DNA from: Sphingopyxis panaciterrae
GTDB lineage: Bacteria; Pseudomonadota; Alphaproteobacteria; Sphingomonadales; Sphingomonadaceae
Direction: 5' to 3'
Length of the DNA: 64,000 nt
Assembly (NCBI RefSeq): GCF_011762125.1
Contig: NZ_JAASQN010000007.1
Coordinates: 67,239 to 131,238 of the forward strand
Part shown: one piece after another, positions 25,689 to 33,579 of the stretch
Position numbering within the stretch: the stretch's first letter is position 1
How the letters are laid out: each line of letters starts with the position of its first letter
Notes under the pieces: generated by a model
The model's database searches: none
Seen by the model: only the letters and a program-made list of their open reading frames with translations
What the model was told of the DNA's origin: nothing
Program-made: the position numbers and the translations under genes

Positions 25689-27386
25689 TTAAGCGCCATA
25701 TTCTTCGGCAATCCGCGCGACGAGAGCGTCGGCGAACGAGCGATTGGCGGCGTTGATGCGCTTGATCCGGGTGACGATCAGATTGTATCCGAACAGCGCC
25801 GGGATCGCGACGGCGAGACCCGCCGCGGTCGCGAGCAGCGCCGCGGCGACGCCCGGTGCGATCGCGTTGACGTTGACATTCCCCTGCGCCGCAATCGCCG
25901 CGAAGGTGATCATCACACCGACCACCGTGCCGAGCAGCCCGAGGAACGGTCCGCCCGCAATCGACAGCGTCAGGATGACGAGCTTGTCGGAGAGGCTGTA
26001 CGCCTGGTTCGAGGACACGGCATCGATCCGCGCCTTCAGCGCCTCGATCGCCGGGCCGGTAAAACGTGCGCGTCCGGCCCGCGACCGGTTGGCGATTTCC
26101 TGCAAGCCCGCCTGGTAGAGCTGCGACAGCGTCGAACTGGGGTTCTTGACCGCAAACTGGCCAAGCGCCGCGCCTTCGATCTGCCCTTCGGCGGCATAAG
26201 CCTTTTCAAATTCGCCATTCTCGGTTTCGATCCGCTTCAGCATGCGGAACTTCTGAACCATGACGCGGATCGCCAGCACGAGCAGGATGCCGCACAGCGC
26301 GATGACCAGCCAGCCCTCGATCGTGACGCTCTTCACCACCGTCACGAAATAGCCGACCTCGAAATGGCCGGTGCGTTCCTGTTCGGCGCCGAAGGTGACG
26401 AGACCGCGGCCATTGTCGGACCGGGCAACCGCCTGCACATAACCCGCGCTGCGATCGGCGGCGGCGAGACGCAGATTGTCGATCTGGCCGGCGAAACCCT
26501 CGCCGACGACGATGTCGCCCTGCTGCGCGGGAAGCGCAGCGCTGCCGGCCCCCGCCGGAGTGCCATTGATGAACAGCTCGGCGCGGCCGTCGCTGCGCAC
26601 AACGAGCGCGACATGGTTCCAGGCGCCGGCTTTTAACGCGGCGGTCGAGGGAATCTGGGCGCCGCCGACGGTTGCGACCGGGGTCAGTCCGGCAAGCGCG
26701 ATCGAGAAGGAACCGGCGCGATCGACGAGGCTGCCACCCCCTGCGCCACCCGGTTTCACCCACGCCATGAAGGTGAACGGGCGGCCGCCGATGTTCAGGC
26801 TGCTCGAACCCGCAATGCGCAGCGCTTCCTTGCCGCTGAAGGTCGCCGACTGGCCGGCGAAACCCGCCGAGGTCGGGACGGTCGAGATGCTGTTGTTGTT
26901 GCGCGTGCGGTCCTTCATCGGCGAGCCCGTGAAGTCGAGCGCGAGGATTTCCGACGCGTCGAAGACCCCTGCCGGATTGGCGGTCGAGGCGACGTCGCCG
27001 TCGTAATAGAGATGATAGGTCTGGCTCGACGCAGGATCGAGGCCGACGCCCTTCACCCACACCGTCGCGAGCCCCGCCTTCGGGTCGAAACTCTCGACAT
27101 AATGATCGACGCGTTCGCCCTTTGGCCCGGCGACGCGAAGATCGGAACCGTCGGGCTTTACATCGTCAAACGCGAAGGTCTGGGTCGAGAGGCGCAGCAC
27201 GAAGGGAAAGGTCGCGGTCTTGGCATCGAGGCCCGCGCCATCGGCGCCCGGCTTCACCACGATCTCCTTGCGTACCGACAGATTGTCGTCGAGCCACGCC
27301 GCTTCGTTCGTTTGGGCCGACGCCGCTCCCGGCAGGGCAAGCATGCCGATCGCCGCCGCGACCGCACCGATAATCAGTTTCTTCAT
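25689..27386 (-). CDS. exbB: DUF2341-LamG-ExbB fusion: proton channel subunit with a large periplasmic sensor-like domain
   Basis: A 565-residue protein with an unusual layout. Residues 1-24 are a signal peptide. About 25-150 match a DUF2341 beta domain (SQTYHLYYDGD). About 150-320 match a LamG/concanavalin-like fold (KEALRIAGSSSLNIGGRPFT, WNHVALVVRSDGRAELFING). A span at about 350-372 leads into a MotA/TolQ/ExbB domain with two more spans (GGPFLGLLGTVVGVMITF and GVAAALLATAAGLAVAIPAL). Classical ExbB has no such exported head. The LamG part may bind polysaccharide, peptidoglycan or the exoprotein itself, which would let the motor sense load (inference). It begins 10 bases after the tpsB stop. 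Confidence 0.88.
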   Translation of the reverse strand: MKKLIIGAVAAAIGMLALPGAASAQTNEAAWLDDNLSVRKEIVVKPGADGAGLDAKTATFPFVLRLSTQTFAFDDVKPDGSDLRVAGPKGERVDHYVESFDPKAGLATVWVKGVGLDPASSQTYHLYYDGDVASTANPAGVFDASEILALDFTGSPMKDRTRNNNSISTVPTSAGFAGQSATFSGKEALRIAGSSSLNIGGRPFTFMAWVKPGGAGGGSLVDRAGSFSIALAGLTPVATVGGAQIPSTAALKAGAWNHVALVVRSDGRAELFINGTPAGAGSAALPAQQGDIVVGEGFAGQIDNLRLAAADRSAGYVQAVARSDNGRGLVTFGAEQERTGHFEVGYFVTVVKSVTIEGWLVIALCGILLVLAIRVMVQKFRMLKRIETENGEFEKAYAAEGQIEGAALGQFAVKNPSSTLSQLYQAGLQEIANRSRAGRARFTGPAIEALKARIDAVSSNQAYSLSDKLVILTLSIAGGPFLGLLGTVVGVMITFAAIAAQGNVNVNAIAPGVAAALLATAAGLAVAIPALFGYNLIVTRIKRINAANRSFADALVARIAEEYGA

Positions 27387-27396
27387 GATAATGTCC

Positions 27397-29121
27397 TCAG
27401 TATTTCAGGCCGACTTTGAAGTGCGCGCGCAGGCCGCCCAGGTCGTCCTGGACAGGCTGTCCCGACTTCGTCGGATCCGATCGAAATTGATAAGCGAGGT
27501 CGAGTTGACCGTAGAAAGTCTTGTAGAGGTCGAACTTGGTCGTCAGGCCGGCGCTGCCGAGCCAGAAGGATGATTTTTCTTCGGGAAGCGGACTTTCGAT
27601 CCAGGCGTAACCGCCTTCCACAAAGGCCGCGACGCGCCAGTCGACCTTGCCGTCGGTGCTGATCGGAATCTTGTACCCGAGCTCGAGCGAAAGACGGGCA
27701 CCGCTGTCGCCCAGCGCTTCGGCTTCGCGGTAGCCACGGATGCTGCCGACCCCGCCGAGCACGAACTGCTCGTTCGAAATCAGCGGCGCGGGCGCGAGCT
27801 GCCAGTCGAGCGCCGCGCGCAGATCGAAATCATTCTTGAGCTGGCGATTATAGACGCCGCTGCCATAGAAATAGATGAAGCTCGCTTCGGCGCCGGCGCG
27901 CTTGCCGACCGATTCCTCGTTGACGTTCGGGGTCAGCGGATTGTCGGGAATATAGCCGAATTCGCGCTGGCGGCCGACGAGGCCATCGAAGGCGAAGGTC
28001 GCGCCGATACTGAACTCGCCGTTCGATTGCGTGTTGCCGCCAAGCCAGCGATATTGCGCGGTGAACGGCAGATAGGTGACCGGCGTGTCGAAGGTCAGCG
28101 TCTCGCCCGTTTCGGGATCGACGAGGCCGATCTGGTCGAGATAATCCTTGTAATCGACGCCGAACAGCAGCGACTGCACGGTGCCCTGCGGCGAATTGCC
28201 GAGCGTCCGCATGAAGCGCCCGCCGACCGTCAGGCCGTTGCCGAGCACGGTCAGCCCGCCGACGGTCGCGACGTCGGTGTTCGAATTGACGATATAGCCG
28301 AGCAGGCTCGACCGGCCGTAGCCGAGCGGCGCGTAATAGGAGCCCGACACGACCTGGACCTGGTCGAAATCCTGCGGCGCGGTCTGGAAAAAGATATTCG
28401 CGCTGTGGCCGGCCTGCCAGAGATTATCGTAGTTCGCCGATAGGTTGAGACGCAAGCGTTCGGTCGAGCGGTTATATTGGTCGCTCACTTCGATCGAGGC
28501 GCCCCACGGTTTTTTGTCCTCGACCGCCAGTTCGATATCGACGGTGCCCGGCGCCGCGCCCGCCTTGAACTCGGGGGTGATCGTGCGCGTCGTGCGCGCG
28601 TTCGCCGACGACAGTTCCTGCTGGAGCGCCGGGACATTGGGAACGGTGCCGGGCTTCAGGCTCGGCAGCGCGCCGCGAACCTCGCTCGGCAGCACGAAGT
28701 CGGCGCCGGTCACGCGGACACGGCCTACCTTGCCTTCGGTGACGACCAGTTCGAGGATGCCCGAACTGACATCCTGCTGCGGAATTTCGACGACCACCGT
28801 CGCATAGCCGCGGTCGCGATAGATCTTTTCGAGCTCGCCGCGCGCGACCTCGACATCGGGCACGCTCTTGCCATAACCCGCGTGCGGCATCAGCACCGTC
28901 TGGATGTCCGCGGCCGTCAGCACCGAATTGCCGCGCACGACATATTCCATGACGTCGAAGCGGAACTCGGGATCGCCCGCTGGCGCCGCTGCATCGGCGG
29001 CGGCCTCGTCCTGCGCCGCGACCGGATTCGCCGCACAGAGGGCAAGACCGCCTATCGCGGCCATGCAACCCTGCAGCGGGTGCAGAGTACGCCCCGCTCT
29101 CAATCTTTTTATTCGAACCAT
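27397..29121 (-). CDS. TpsB: ShlB/FhaC/HecB-type outer-membrane transporter for the TpsA exoprotein
   Basis: A 574-residue two-partner secretion transporter. Signal peptide about 1-36 (cut near PVAAQ), POTRA domains about 53-130 and 133-207 (DVMEYVVRGNSVLTAADIQT; GRVRVTGADFVLPSEVRGAL), then a 16-stranded barrel. The conserved L6-loop motif IRGYREAEALGD (about 461-472) and a final aromatic residue (VGLKY) are present. It translocates TpsA across the outer membrane after POTRA domains bind the TPS domain. It is the first gene of the structural operon and lies behind a 208-base AT-rich gap carrying the likely promoter. Confidence 0.94.
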   Translation of the reverse strand: MVRIKRLRAGRTLHPLQGCMAAIGGLALCAANPVAAQDEAAADAAAPAGDPEFRFDVMEYVVRGNSVLTAADIQTVLMPHAGYGKSVPDVEVARGELEKIYRDRGYATVVVEIPQQDVSSGILELVVTEGKVGRVRVTGADFVLPSEVRGALPSLKPGTVPNVPALQQELSSANARTTRTITPEFKAGAAPGTVDIELAVEDKKPWGASIEVSDQYNRSTERLRLNLSANYDNLWQAGHSANIFFQTAPQDFDQVQVVSGSYYAPLGYGRSSLLGYIVNSNTDVATVGGLTVLGNGLTVGGRFMRTLGNSPQGTVQSLLFGVDYKDYLDQIGLVDPETGETLTFDTPVTYLPFTAQYRWLGGNTQSNGEFSIGATFAFDGLVGRQREFGYIPDNPLTPNVNEESVGKRAGAEASFIYFYGSGVYNRQLKNDFDLRAALDWQLAPAPLISNEQFVLGGVGSIRGYREAEALGDSGARLSLELGYKIPISTDGKVDWRVAAFVEGGYAWIESPLPEEKSSFWLGSAGLTTKFDLYKTFYGQLDLAYQFRSDPTKSGQPVQDDLGGLRAHFKVGLKY

Positions 29122-29258
29122 CGCCTTGCAACGCCCCTCGTAAAGTCGAATCGGTCATCCCGATTCGCTACCGGTGGTCGCTCCGCTAAGGTTTCACTAT
29201 GACACTAGTAATACTAACCTTTTCAGGTAGATTTTTATAAATAGCGTACGACAAAATG

Positions 29259-29280
29259 CCCGGATCAATATTGACCCAGG
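29259..29280 (-). promoter_or_regulatory. LuxR-type palindrome overlapping a possible -35 box upstream of tpsB
   Basis: A 22-base imperfect palindrome (9 of 11 pairs) is centred on the perfect core TCAATATTGA. On the minus strand its right half contains TTGATC, a -35-like box, and A/T-rich -10 candidates follow about 18-23 bases on (TATTTATAAA). LuxR activators typically bind a roughly 20-bp palindrome overlapping -35. It lies between a LuxR gene and tpsB in an AT-rich 208-base gap (29122-29329) with no other gene. Confidence 0.5.
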
Positions 29281-29329
29281 CAGATATTATGAGGAGTATT
29301 ATTTTTATATTTTAGTTATATTATATTCT

Positions 29330-30124
29330 TCAACCGGCTTGCGACGACCGCACCCTGGCGCCTTCCCGAAACGATCCGTCCCACGACGCATCGAGGATCG
29401 CGAAAAACGCGATGGCGTCCGCCCTGCTCCGGGTGCCCAGTTTTTCCCGGATTCCCCGGAAATGGAATTTGACGGTCTCTTCGACGATCTCGAGCTGCTC
29501 GGCGACGGCGCTGTTCGTCAGCCCTTGCGCGGCGAGTTCGAGAATCTCGATTTCGCGGCGGGACAGCGGCGTGCGGCCGCGAACGAGCGAAAGCCGTTCG
29601 ATCGTGCGCGCTGTCAACACGGTCGCGACAAAGAAGAGATCGAGAAAGGACGGCGGCAGGGTCCGCAATACCGGCGGAGCAGCGATCGCGTCGGCGATCG
29701 CCACGCGCCCGCCGCGACCCCATACGGCGACGCTCACGCCGCCTTCGACCCCGGCCCTGCGCAGGTTTGCCATGACATCTCTGGCGAAAGCCGACTTCTC
29801 TCCGGGCCATTCGTCCGAGGTCCACATAAAGGGTTCGATCGCGCGCCGTGCAAAGCGCCGGACCGGGTCGCGCCCGTCGAAGCCGATGCTGCGCACGCGG
29901 TCGGCCGTTTCGCCGTCCAGCGTCGACCATTGCACCGTCTGGTTGGCAAGGTCGCCCGGCGGAATGAAGGTCAGGATCAGATCGGGGAGGCCCTGCGCCT
30001 GCAGAAAGCAGGCCAGCAGGTCGAACGCGTCCTTGCGCGTCCGGACCTGCGCCAGCCGGCGCGACAGCGTGGGAAGCCCGGCGTCGGGCGTTTCCGGCGG
30101 TTTCATGGCAAGAGACGCACTCAT
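29330..30124 (-). CDS. LuxR family transcriptional regulator (LuxR solo)
   Basis: A 264-residue regulator. The N-terminal half (about 25-170) resembles an autoinducer-binding domain, with DPVRRFARRAIEPFMW corresponding to the Asp-Pro...Trp signature and GGVSVAVWGRGGRVAI near the conserved Gly. The C-terminal half (about 197-258) is a LuxR helix-turn-helix: LSRREIEILELAAQGLTNSA, VEETVKFHFRGIREKLGTRS. No luxI is in the window, so it is an orphan that may sense foreign or other signals. Set between the sigma/anti-sigma genes and tpsB, it probably controls the secretion operon. Confidence 0.85.
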   Translation of the reverse strand: MSASLAMKPPETPDAGLPTLSRRLAQVRTRKDAFDLLACFLQAQGLPDLILTFIPPGDLANQTVQWSTLDGETADRVRSIGFDGRDPVRRFARRAIEPFMWTSDEWPGEKSAFARDVMANLRRAGVEGGVSVAVWGRGGRVAIADAIAAPPVLRTLPPSFLDLFFVATVLTARTIERLSLVRGRTPLSRREIEILELAAQGLTNSAVAEQLEIVEETVKFHFRGIREKLGTRSRADAIAFFAILDASWDGSFREGARVRSSQAG

Positions 30125-30202
30125 TTCATTCCCCTCGCTCCGATGACGTCCGGGGGCCGGGAAATGCGAAATCTTTTTTCGGGTCGGCGATGGGTCAGGA
30201 CC

Positions 30203-31153
30203 CTAATTTCGCAGGATCGCAATGCCTCCCGGAAGCCGGATGACCTTCATGCCGAGCGACTTTGCGATATGGTCGACCGCAAAATCCGCGCGTTCGAGGT
30301 GGATGACACCGCTGATCCGGACGTCGTTGCGGCTGCCCAGCAGATAGACGCGCCCCGGGCGATAGCGGTTGAGTTCGGCAATCACTTCGCCCGCCGGGCG
30401 GTCCTTGAACAGAAACAGGTCGCGCTGCCACGCAGCGCCGCTTTCGGCGACGTCGCGGGGGGTCGGCCGGACCTCGCCCGCCCGGAAGTCGAAACTGGCC
30501 CCGGCATCGACCGTCGCGCGGCCGCCCTGCGACACCACCTCGATCTGCCCTTCCAGACAGGCAACGCGCATCAGCCCGCCGTCCGACCGCATCGAAAAAC
30601 GCGCGACCTGTGCACGGACCTCGACATCCTTTGCCGTGGCGATCAGCCCGCGCCCCGGGTCGCAGGTCGCCGAAATCAGCGCCTCGCCTTGCGACAGCTC
30701 GACGCGCGGCTCCGCGGCATCGGCCCAGAACAGCAGTCGCGAATCGGTGTTGAGTTCGGCGCTGACCTCGGGATCGAGCCGGACGTAGCGGCGCTCGCCC
30801 TTGCCCGTGCGATATTCGCGCGCGCCCGCCGGGACGGGCGCCGCCAGGGGCACGAGCGCCACCGCCGCGGCGGCGGCCATCGCGGCTCCGCCGCCGATGA
30901 ACCAGCGGCGCGAAACGCCCTGGCTGGCCGCCGGCAAGGTTGCGCCGTCGACCAGTGCCGGTCCCAGTTGCTCCCAAAGGCGGGCGGCCCGGCGGAACGC
31001 GCCTTCATTCTCCTCGTTTTGCGCGCGCCACGACAGCAGCATGTCGAGGTCGCGCTGCGTCGCCTCGCCCGATTTCAGGCGCACGACCCAGCTACGCGCC
31101 ATCGCGTCGCGGTCGGGCCATCTTCCCAGTTCATTATTGTCGGGCGTCGTCAA
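30203..31153 (-). CDS. FecR family anti-sigma regulator
   Basis: A 316-residue inner-membrane anti-sigma protein. The cytoplasmic start (about 10-60; ARSWVVRLKSGEATQRDLDM) is the DUF4880/FecR N-terminal sigma-binding segment. One span or Tat-like segment (RRWFIGGGAAMAAAAAVALV, about 82-101) leads to the periplasmic FecR domain (about 115-215, with TGKGERRYVRLDPEVSAELN) and a C-terminal STN-like domain (about 255-315, ISGVIHLERADFAVDHIAKS). It lies 14 bases after the sigma gene, the usual FecI-FecR order. The periplasmic end would receive a signal from the STN protein encoded upstream. Confidence 0.9.
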   Translation of the reverse strand: MTTPDNNELGRWPDRDAMARSWVVRLKSGEATQRDLDMLLSWRAQNEENEGAFRRAARLWEQLGPALVDGATLPAASQGVSRRWFIGGGAAMAAAAAVALVPLAAPVPAGAREYRTGKGERRYVRLDPEVSAELNTDSRLLFWADAAEPRVELSQGEALISATCDPGRGLIATAKDVEVRAQVARFSMRSDGGLMRVACLEGQIEVVSQGGRATVDAGASFDFRAGEVRPTPRDVAESGAAWQRDLFLFKDRPAGEVIAELNRYRPGRVYLLGSRNDVRISGVIHLERADFAVDHIAKSLGMKVIRLPGGIAILRN

Positions 31154-31167
31154 CTTGGGTCAGTCCT

Positions 31168-31710
31168 TCAATGACGAGACGGTTTTTGCCGGCCATAAGC
31201 GAAATCCTCCCGTTCGTTTTTATTCAGATATTCGGCGCAATGGTCGAGCGCGCAGCGCAGCTCCATCTCGACGGTTCGCGTCGACACGCCCAATTCCACC
31301 GCGATTTCGCGACACGACCGCTCGTGAATCCGAACGGCGATCAATATCATGCGCCGCCTTTCGGTCAGCGCGGCAATCGCCGCTTCGAGCTGCCCGACCG
31401 CCTCGCGATCTTCCGCCGTGCGTGCGATAGAGGGCGCCGGATCGGGGATGTCGAACGCGGCTTCGATCTGGTCCGCCAGCGAATGCCGCTTCGCCGACCT
31501 GCGAAGGTCGGATGCGGCGTTCAGGGTCAGACGGAACAGATAGGCCGGCGCATCGCGCACCGTATAGGATTTGTCGGTCGTGCGCAGTTTGACATAGACC
31601 TCGTTCAATGCCTCATCGGCGAGGTCGGCCGAACCGAGGCGGCGGCGCAGCCGCTCCCGGAAATCGGGATAGAGTTGCATGAAACGCTGGAGGAGGGTGA
31701 AGGTCTCCAT
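31168..31710 (-). CDS. ECF RNA polymerase sigma factor (FecI-like)
   Basis: A 180-residue sigma-70 family ECF factor. Region 2 spans about residues 8-75 (FRERLRRRLGSADLADEALN, DAPAYLFRLTLNAASDLRR) and region 4 about 110-165 (LTERRRMILIAVRIHERSCR, EIAVELGVSTRTVEMELR). Paired with the FecR gene downstream, it should act in cell-surface signalling and direct transcription of the locus. ATG 31710 is chosen because the upstream extension is low-complexity and not sigma-like; no clear ribosome site is visible. Confidence 0.9.
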   Translation of the reverse strand: METFTLLQRFMQLYPDFRERLRRRLGSADLADEALNEVYVKLRTTDKSYTVRDAPAYLFRLTLNAASDLRRSAKRHSLADQIEAAFDIPDPAPSIARTAEDREAVGQLEAAIAALTERRRMILIAVRIHERSCREIAVELGVSTRTVEMELRCALDHCAEYLNKNEREDFAYGRQKPSRH

Positions 31711-31747
31711 GACGCTAGCGGGCCGGCACGGACGGGCGCATCGGCAC

Positions 31748-32419
31748 TCACCCCTGGACCTGGAAGTCGATGGGCACATCGACCTCGATCGGCACGGCCA
31801 GTTCGGCTGGCACCTGCGGCAGCGGTTCGGACCGCCACAGCGCGGCCAGCGCCTTTTCGCCGATCAGGCTGTTCGGCGACCGCAGGACGCGCGCATCGAC
31901 GACGCGCCCGTCGCGCGCGACCCGGAAGCGCAGCATGACCAGCCCGGCGTCGTTCCGTCCGATGCGATCGCCGCGGCGCCGGCTGTGTGCCGCGATATGC
32001 TTGCGCAAGATCGCGCCATAGGCCGACTTGCCCGTCCCCGCGAGCGGATCGTCCGCCAGCAGGCTCGCCAGCTCGGCGTCGAATTTCGCGTTGCCGGCGC
32101 GGGGCGCTTCGCCGGATCCCTTGGTCCGGACCGCCACATCGCTATGCTCCTGCGTGAACGGCAGATCGCGAACGTCGGGAACCCCGCCCCCGGCGCGCGA
32201 CGGGCCGGCAGCGGAGTCAGGCGACAAAAGCTCGACCGTCATCGGCTCGCCGCTCAGCGCCTCGCGCGATCCGCCCCCGCCATTCCCGGCGTAAGCGAAG
32301 CAAAAAAGGAGGATGCCCCCCAAATGAAGAGATGCGGAGAGCGCGATTCCCGCCCCGTGCCCGCCCTCATCCGGCGCAGGACCTTTGCCGCCCGCATCGA
32401 TCCCGGCGATATCGTTCAT
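31748..32419 (-). CDS. TonB-like energy transducer of the regulatory half
   Basis: A 223-residue protein. One membrane span (IALSASLHLGGILLFCFAYA, about 25-44) is followed by a Gly- and Ser-rich linker without the usual Pro repeats and a TonB C-terminal domain (about 140-215: LVMLRFRVARDGRVVDARVL, WRSEPLPQVPAEL). It overlaps the STN gene by four bases (ATGA), so the two are co-translated. It is a second TonB in the locus, which suggests separate transducers for signalling and for secretion or transport. Confidence 0.85.
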   Translation of the reverse strand: MNDIAGIDAGGKGPAPDEGGHGAGIALSASLHLGGILLFCFAYAGNGGGGSREALSGEPMTVELLSPDSAAGPSRAGGGVPDVRDLPFTQEHSDVAVRTKGSGEAPRAGNAKFDAELASLLADDPLAGTGKSAYGAILRKHIAAHSRRRGDRIGRNDAGLVMLRFRVARDGRVVDARVLRSPNSLIGEKALAALWRSEPLPQVPAELAVPIEVDVPIDFQVQG

Positions 32420-33093
32420 TGCGCGACGATCCGCAGCCCGACGGGCTGGGGCATATTCGCAGGCGGGGGCGAGCCGACGGTCATGCCGTCGAGCAATTTC
32501 CGCGCGATTATCAGCGCCTCGTCGTTGCTCCCGGCACCGAAGCCATCGAGAGCAGTGATCCGCCCGTCGGCCGATAACCAGACATAGAGCGTAAAATCAT
32601 AGGGCCGCGTCCCCAACTCGCTGGACCGGCGCAAGAGCGAGAGGCTCGCCCTGAGCAGCTTTTCGCCATACCAACGATATTCGTCGTTGCTTGCCCGGAA
32701 AGCCGAGGTCAGCACGTCGATCTCTTCGAGCGACATGTCCGGCGGTGCCTGGCGCGCCGCCGATTCAAGGATGATGGCGTCGGGGCGGGTGAAGCGCGGC
32801 ACAAGGCCGCTGCCCTCCAGCATCTGCATCAATGCGTCATACGCCGTCCGCGCGTTGTGGACCGGGCCTGCCCGTTTGCCTGCGATCAGCTCTTCGGCGA
32901 CGATAACGTCGTATCCGTTGCGCTTGCCAAACTGGCGCAGCGCATCGGCCAGGGGTTGTCCTGCGGTGACGCCCCAATCATCCTGCTGCCCGCGCGCGCC
33001 CGCTGGTTCCGCCACTAGCACCTGCAGAAAGAAGGCCAGTGACAGAGCGAGGGCGCGCAGCATGCCGCCGCCAGAATATCTCGTCTGCCCCAT
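32416..33093 (-). CDS. STN-domain periplasmic signalling protein with TonB_C-like end (VreA-like)
   Basis: A 225-residue exported protein. A signal peptide (LRALALSLAFFLQVLVAEPA; starts at 33093 or 33063 are possible) precedes an STN domain (about 40-110: GQPLADALRQFGKRNGYDVI...), as found at the front of signalling TonB receptors and secretins. A linker (about 115-150) leads to a domain (about 160-225, YDFTLYVWLSADGRITALDG, PPANMPQPVGLRIV) that looks like a TonB C-terminal domain. There is no beta-barrel. This STN-without-barrel design is that of VreA in the Pseudomonas PUMA3 system, as I recall it. It would pass a periplasmic signal to the FecR protein. Confidence 0.8.
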   Translation of the reverse strand: MGQTRYSGGGMLRALALSLAFFLQVLVAEPAGARGQQDDWGVTAGQPLADALRQFGKRNGYDVIVAEELIAGKRAGPVHNARTAYDALMQMLEGSGLVPRFTRPDAIILESAARQAPPDMSLEEIDVLTSAFRASNDEYRWYGEKLLRASLSLLRRSSELGTRPYDFTLYVWLSADGRITALDGFGAGSNDEALIIARKLLDGMTVGSPPPANMPQPVGLRIVAQ

Positions 33094-33181
33094 CTAGTTT
33101 GATCGACCCCGTGCAGCGGCCATCGCAAGTAGGGCGCCAGTTGCGCCGCCAGCATTGCAATTTAGTGACGATCGACCGCCG

Positions 33182-33218
33182 CACCGCCGAGGGCGCACGA
33201 TATCAACGCTCGGCGGTG
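33182..33218. promoter_or_regulatory. 10-bp inverted repeat upstream of the STN-tonB-sigma-fecR operon
   Basis: CACCGCCGAG (33182-33191) and CTCGGCGGTG (33209-33218) are exact complements separated by 17 bases, about 90 bases upstream of the STN start. It could be an operator or a leader hairpin. The rest of the 33094-33510 gap holds no gene or other clear signal. Confidence 0.3.
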
Positions 33219-33510
33219 AATCCTGACCATATCCGGCCGAGACTTTCCGTTTCACTCGCGCGCCAGGGCATCCGGCATCGACCTTAAAGGGTTTTCGAAT
33301 GCCGGCTTTCGGATTGATTGCGCGCAACAGGAAACGTCGGAAATCAGGCGCGAAGCTGCCTGTCGCCGTTTGCCATGGGGGCCGAAATCGCTATTTCCAG
33401 CGAGTTATACCGTCGATGTGCCCGCGAAGGCGGGGGCGACGAATTTGGCAATGTCCGCGCCGCCCTCCCCCGAAGCAGCCGGCCTTCACCCGAATCCGCA
33501 GCCGCCATGA

Positions 33511-33545
33511 AGAAAGGGCGGCACCTTGCGGTACCGCCCTTCTTT
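33511..33545 (-). terminator. Rho-independent terminator of ompA
   Basis: On the minus strand, AAGGGCGG and CCGCCCTT form a stem with an inner ACC/GGT pairing and a GCAA loop, flanked by T-rich TTTCTT. It lies 35-69 bases past the ompA stop. Confidence 0.75.
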
Positions 33546-33579
33546 GTCTTCCAGTCCCTGTCGGGAGCGGAAACCGGTC

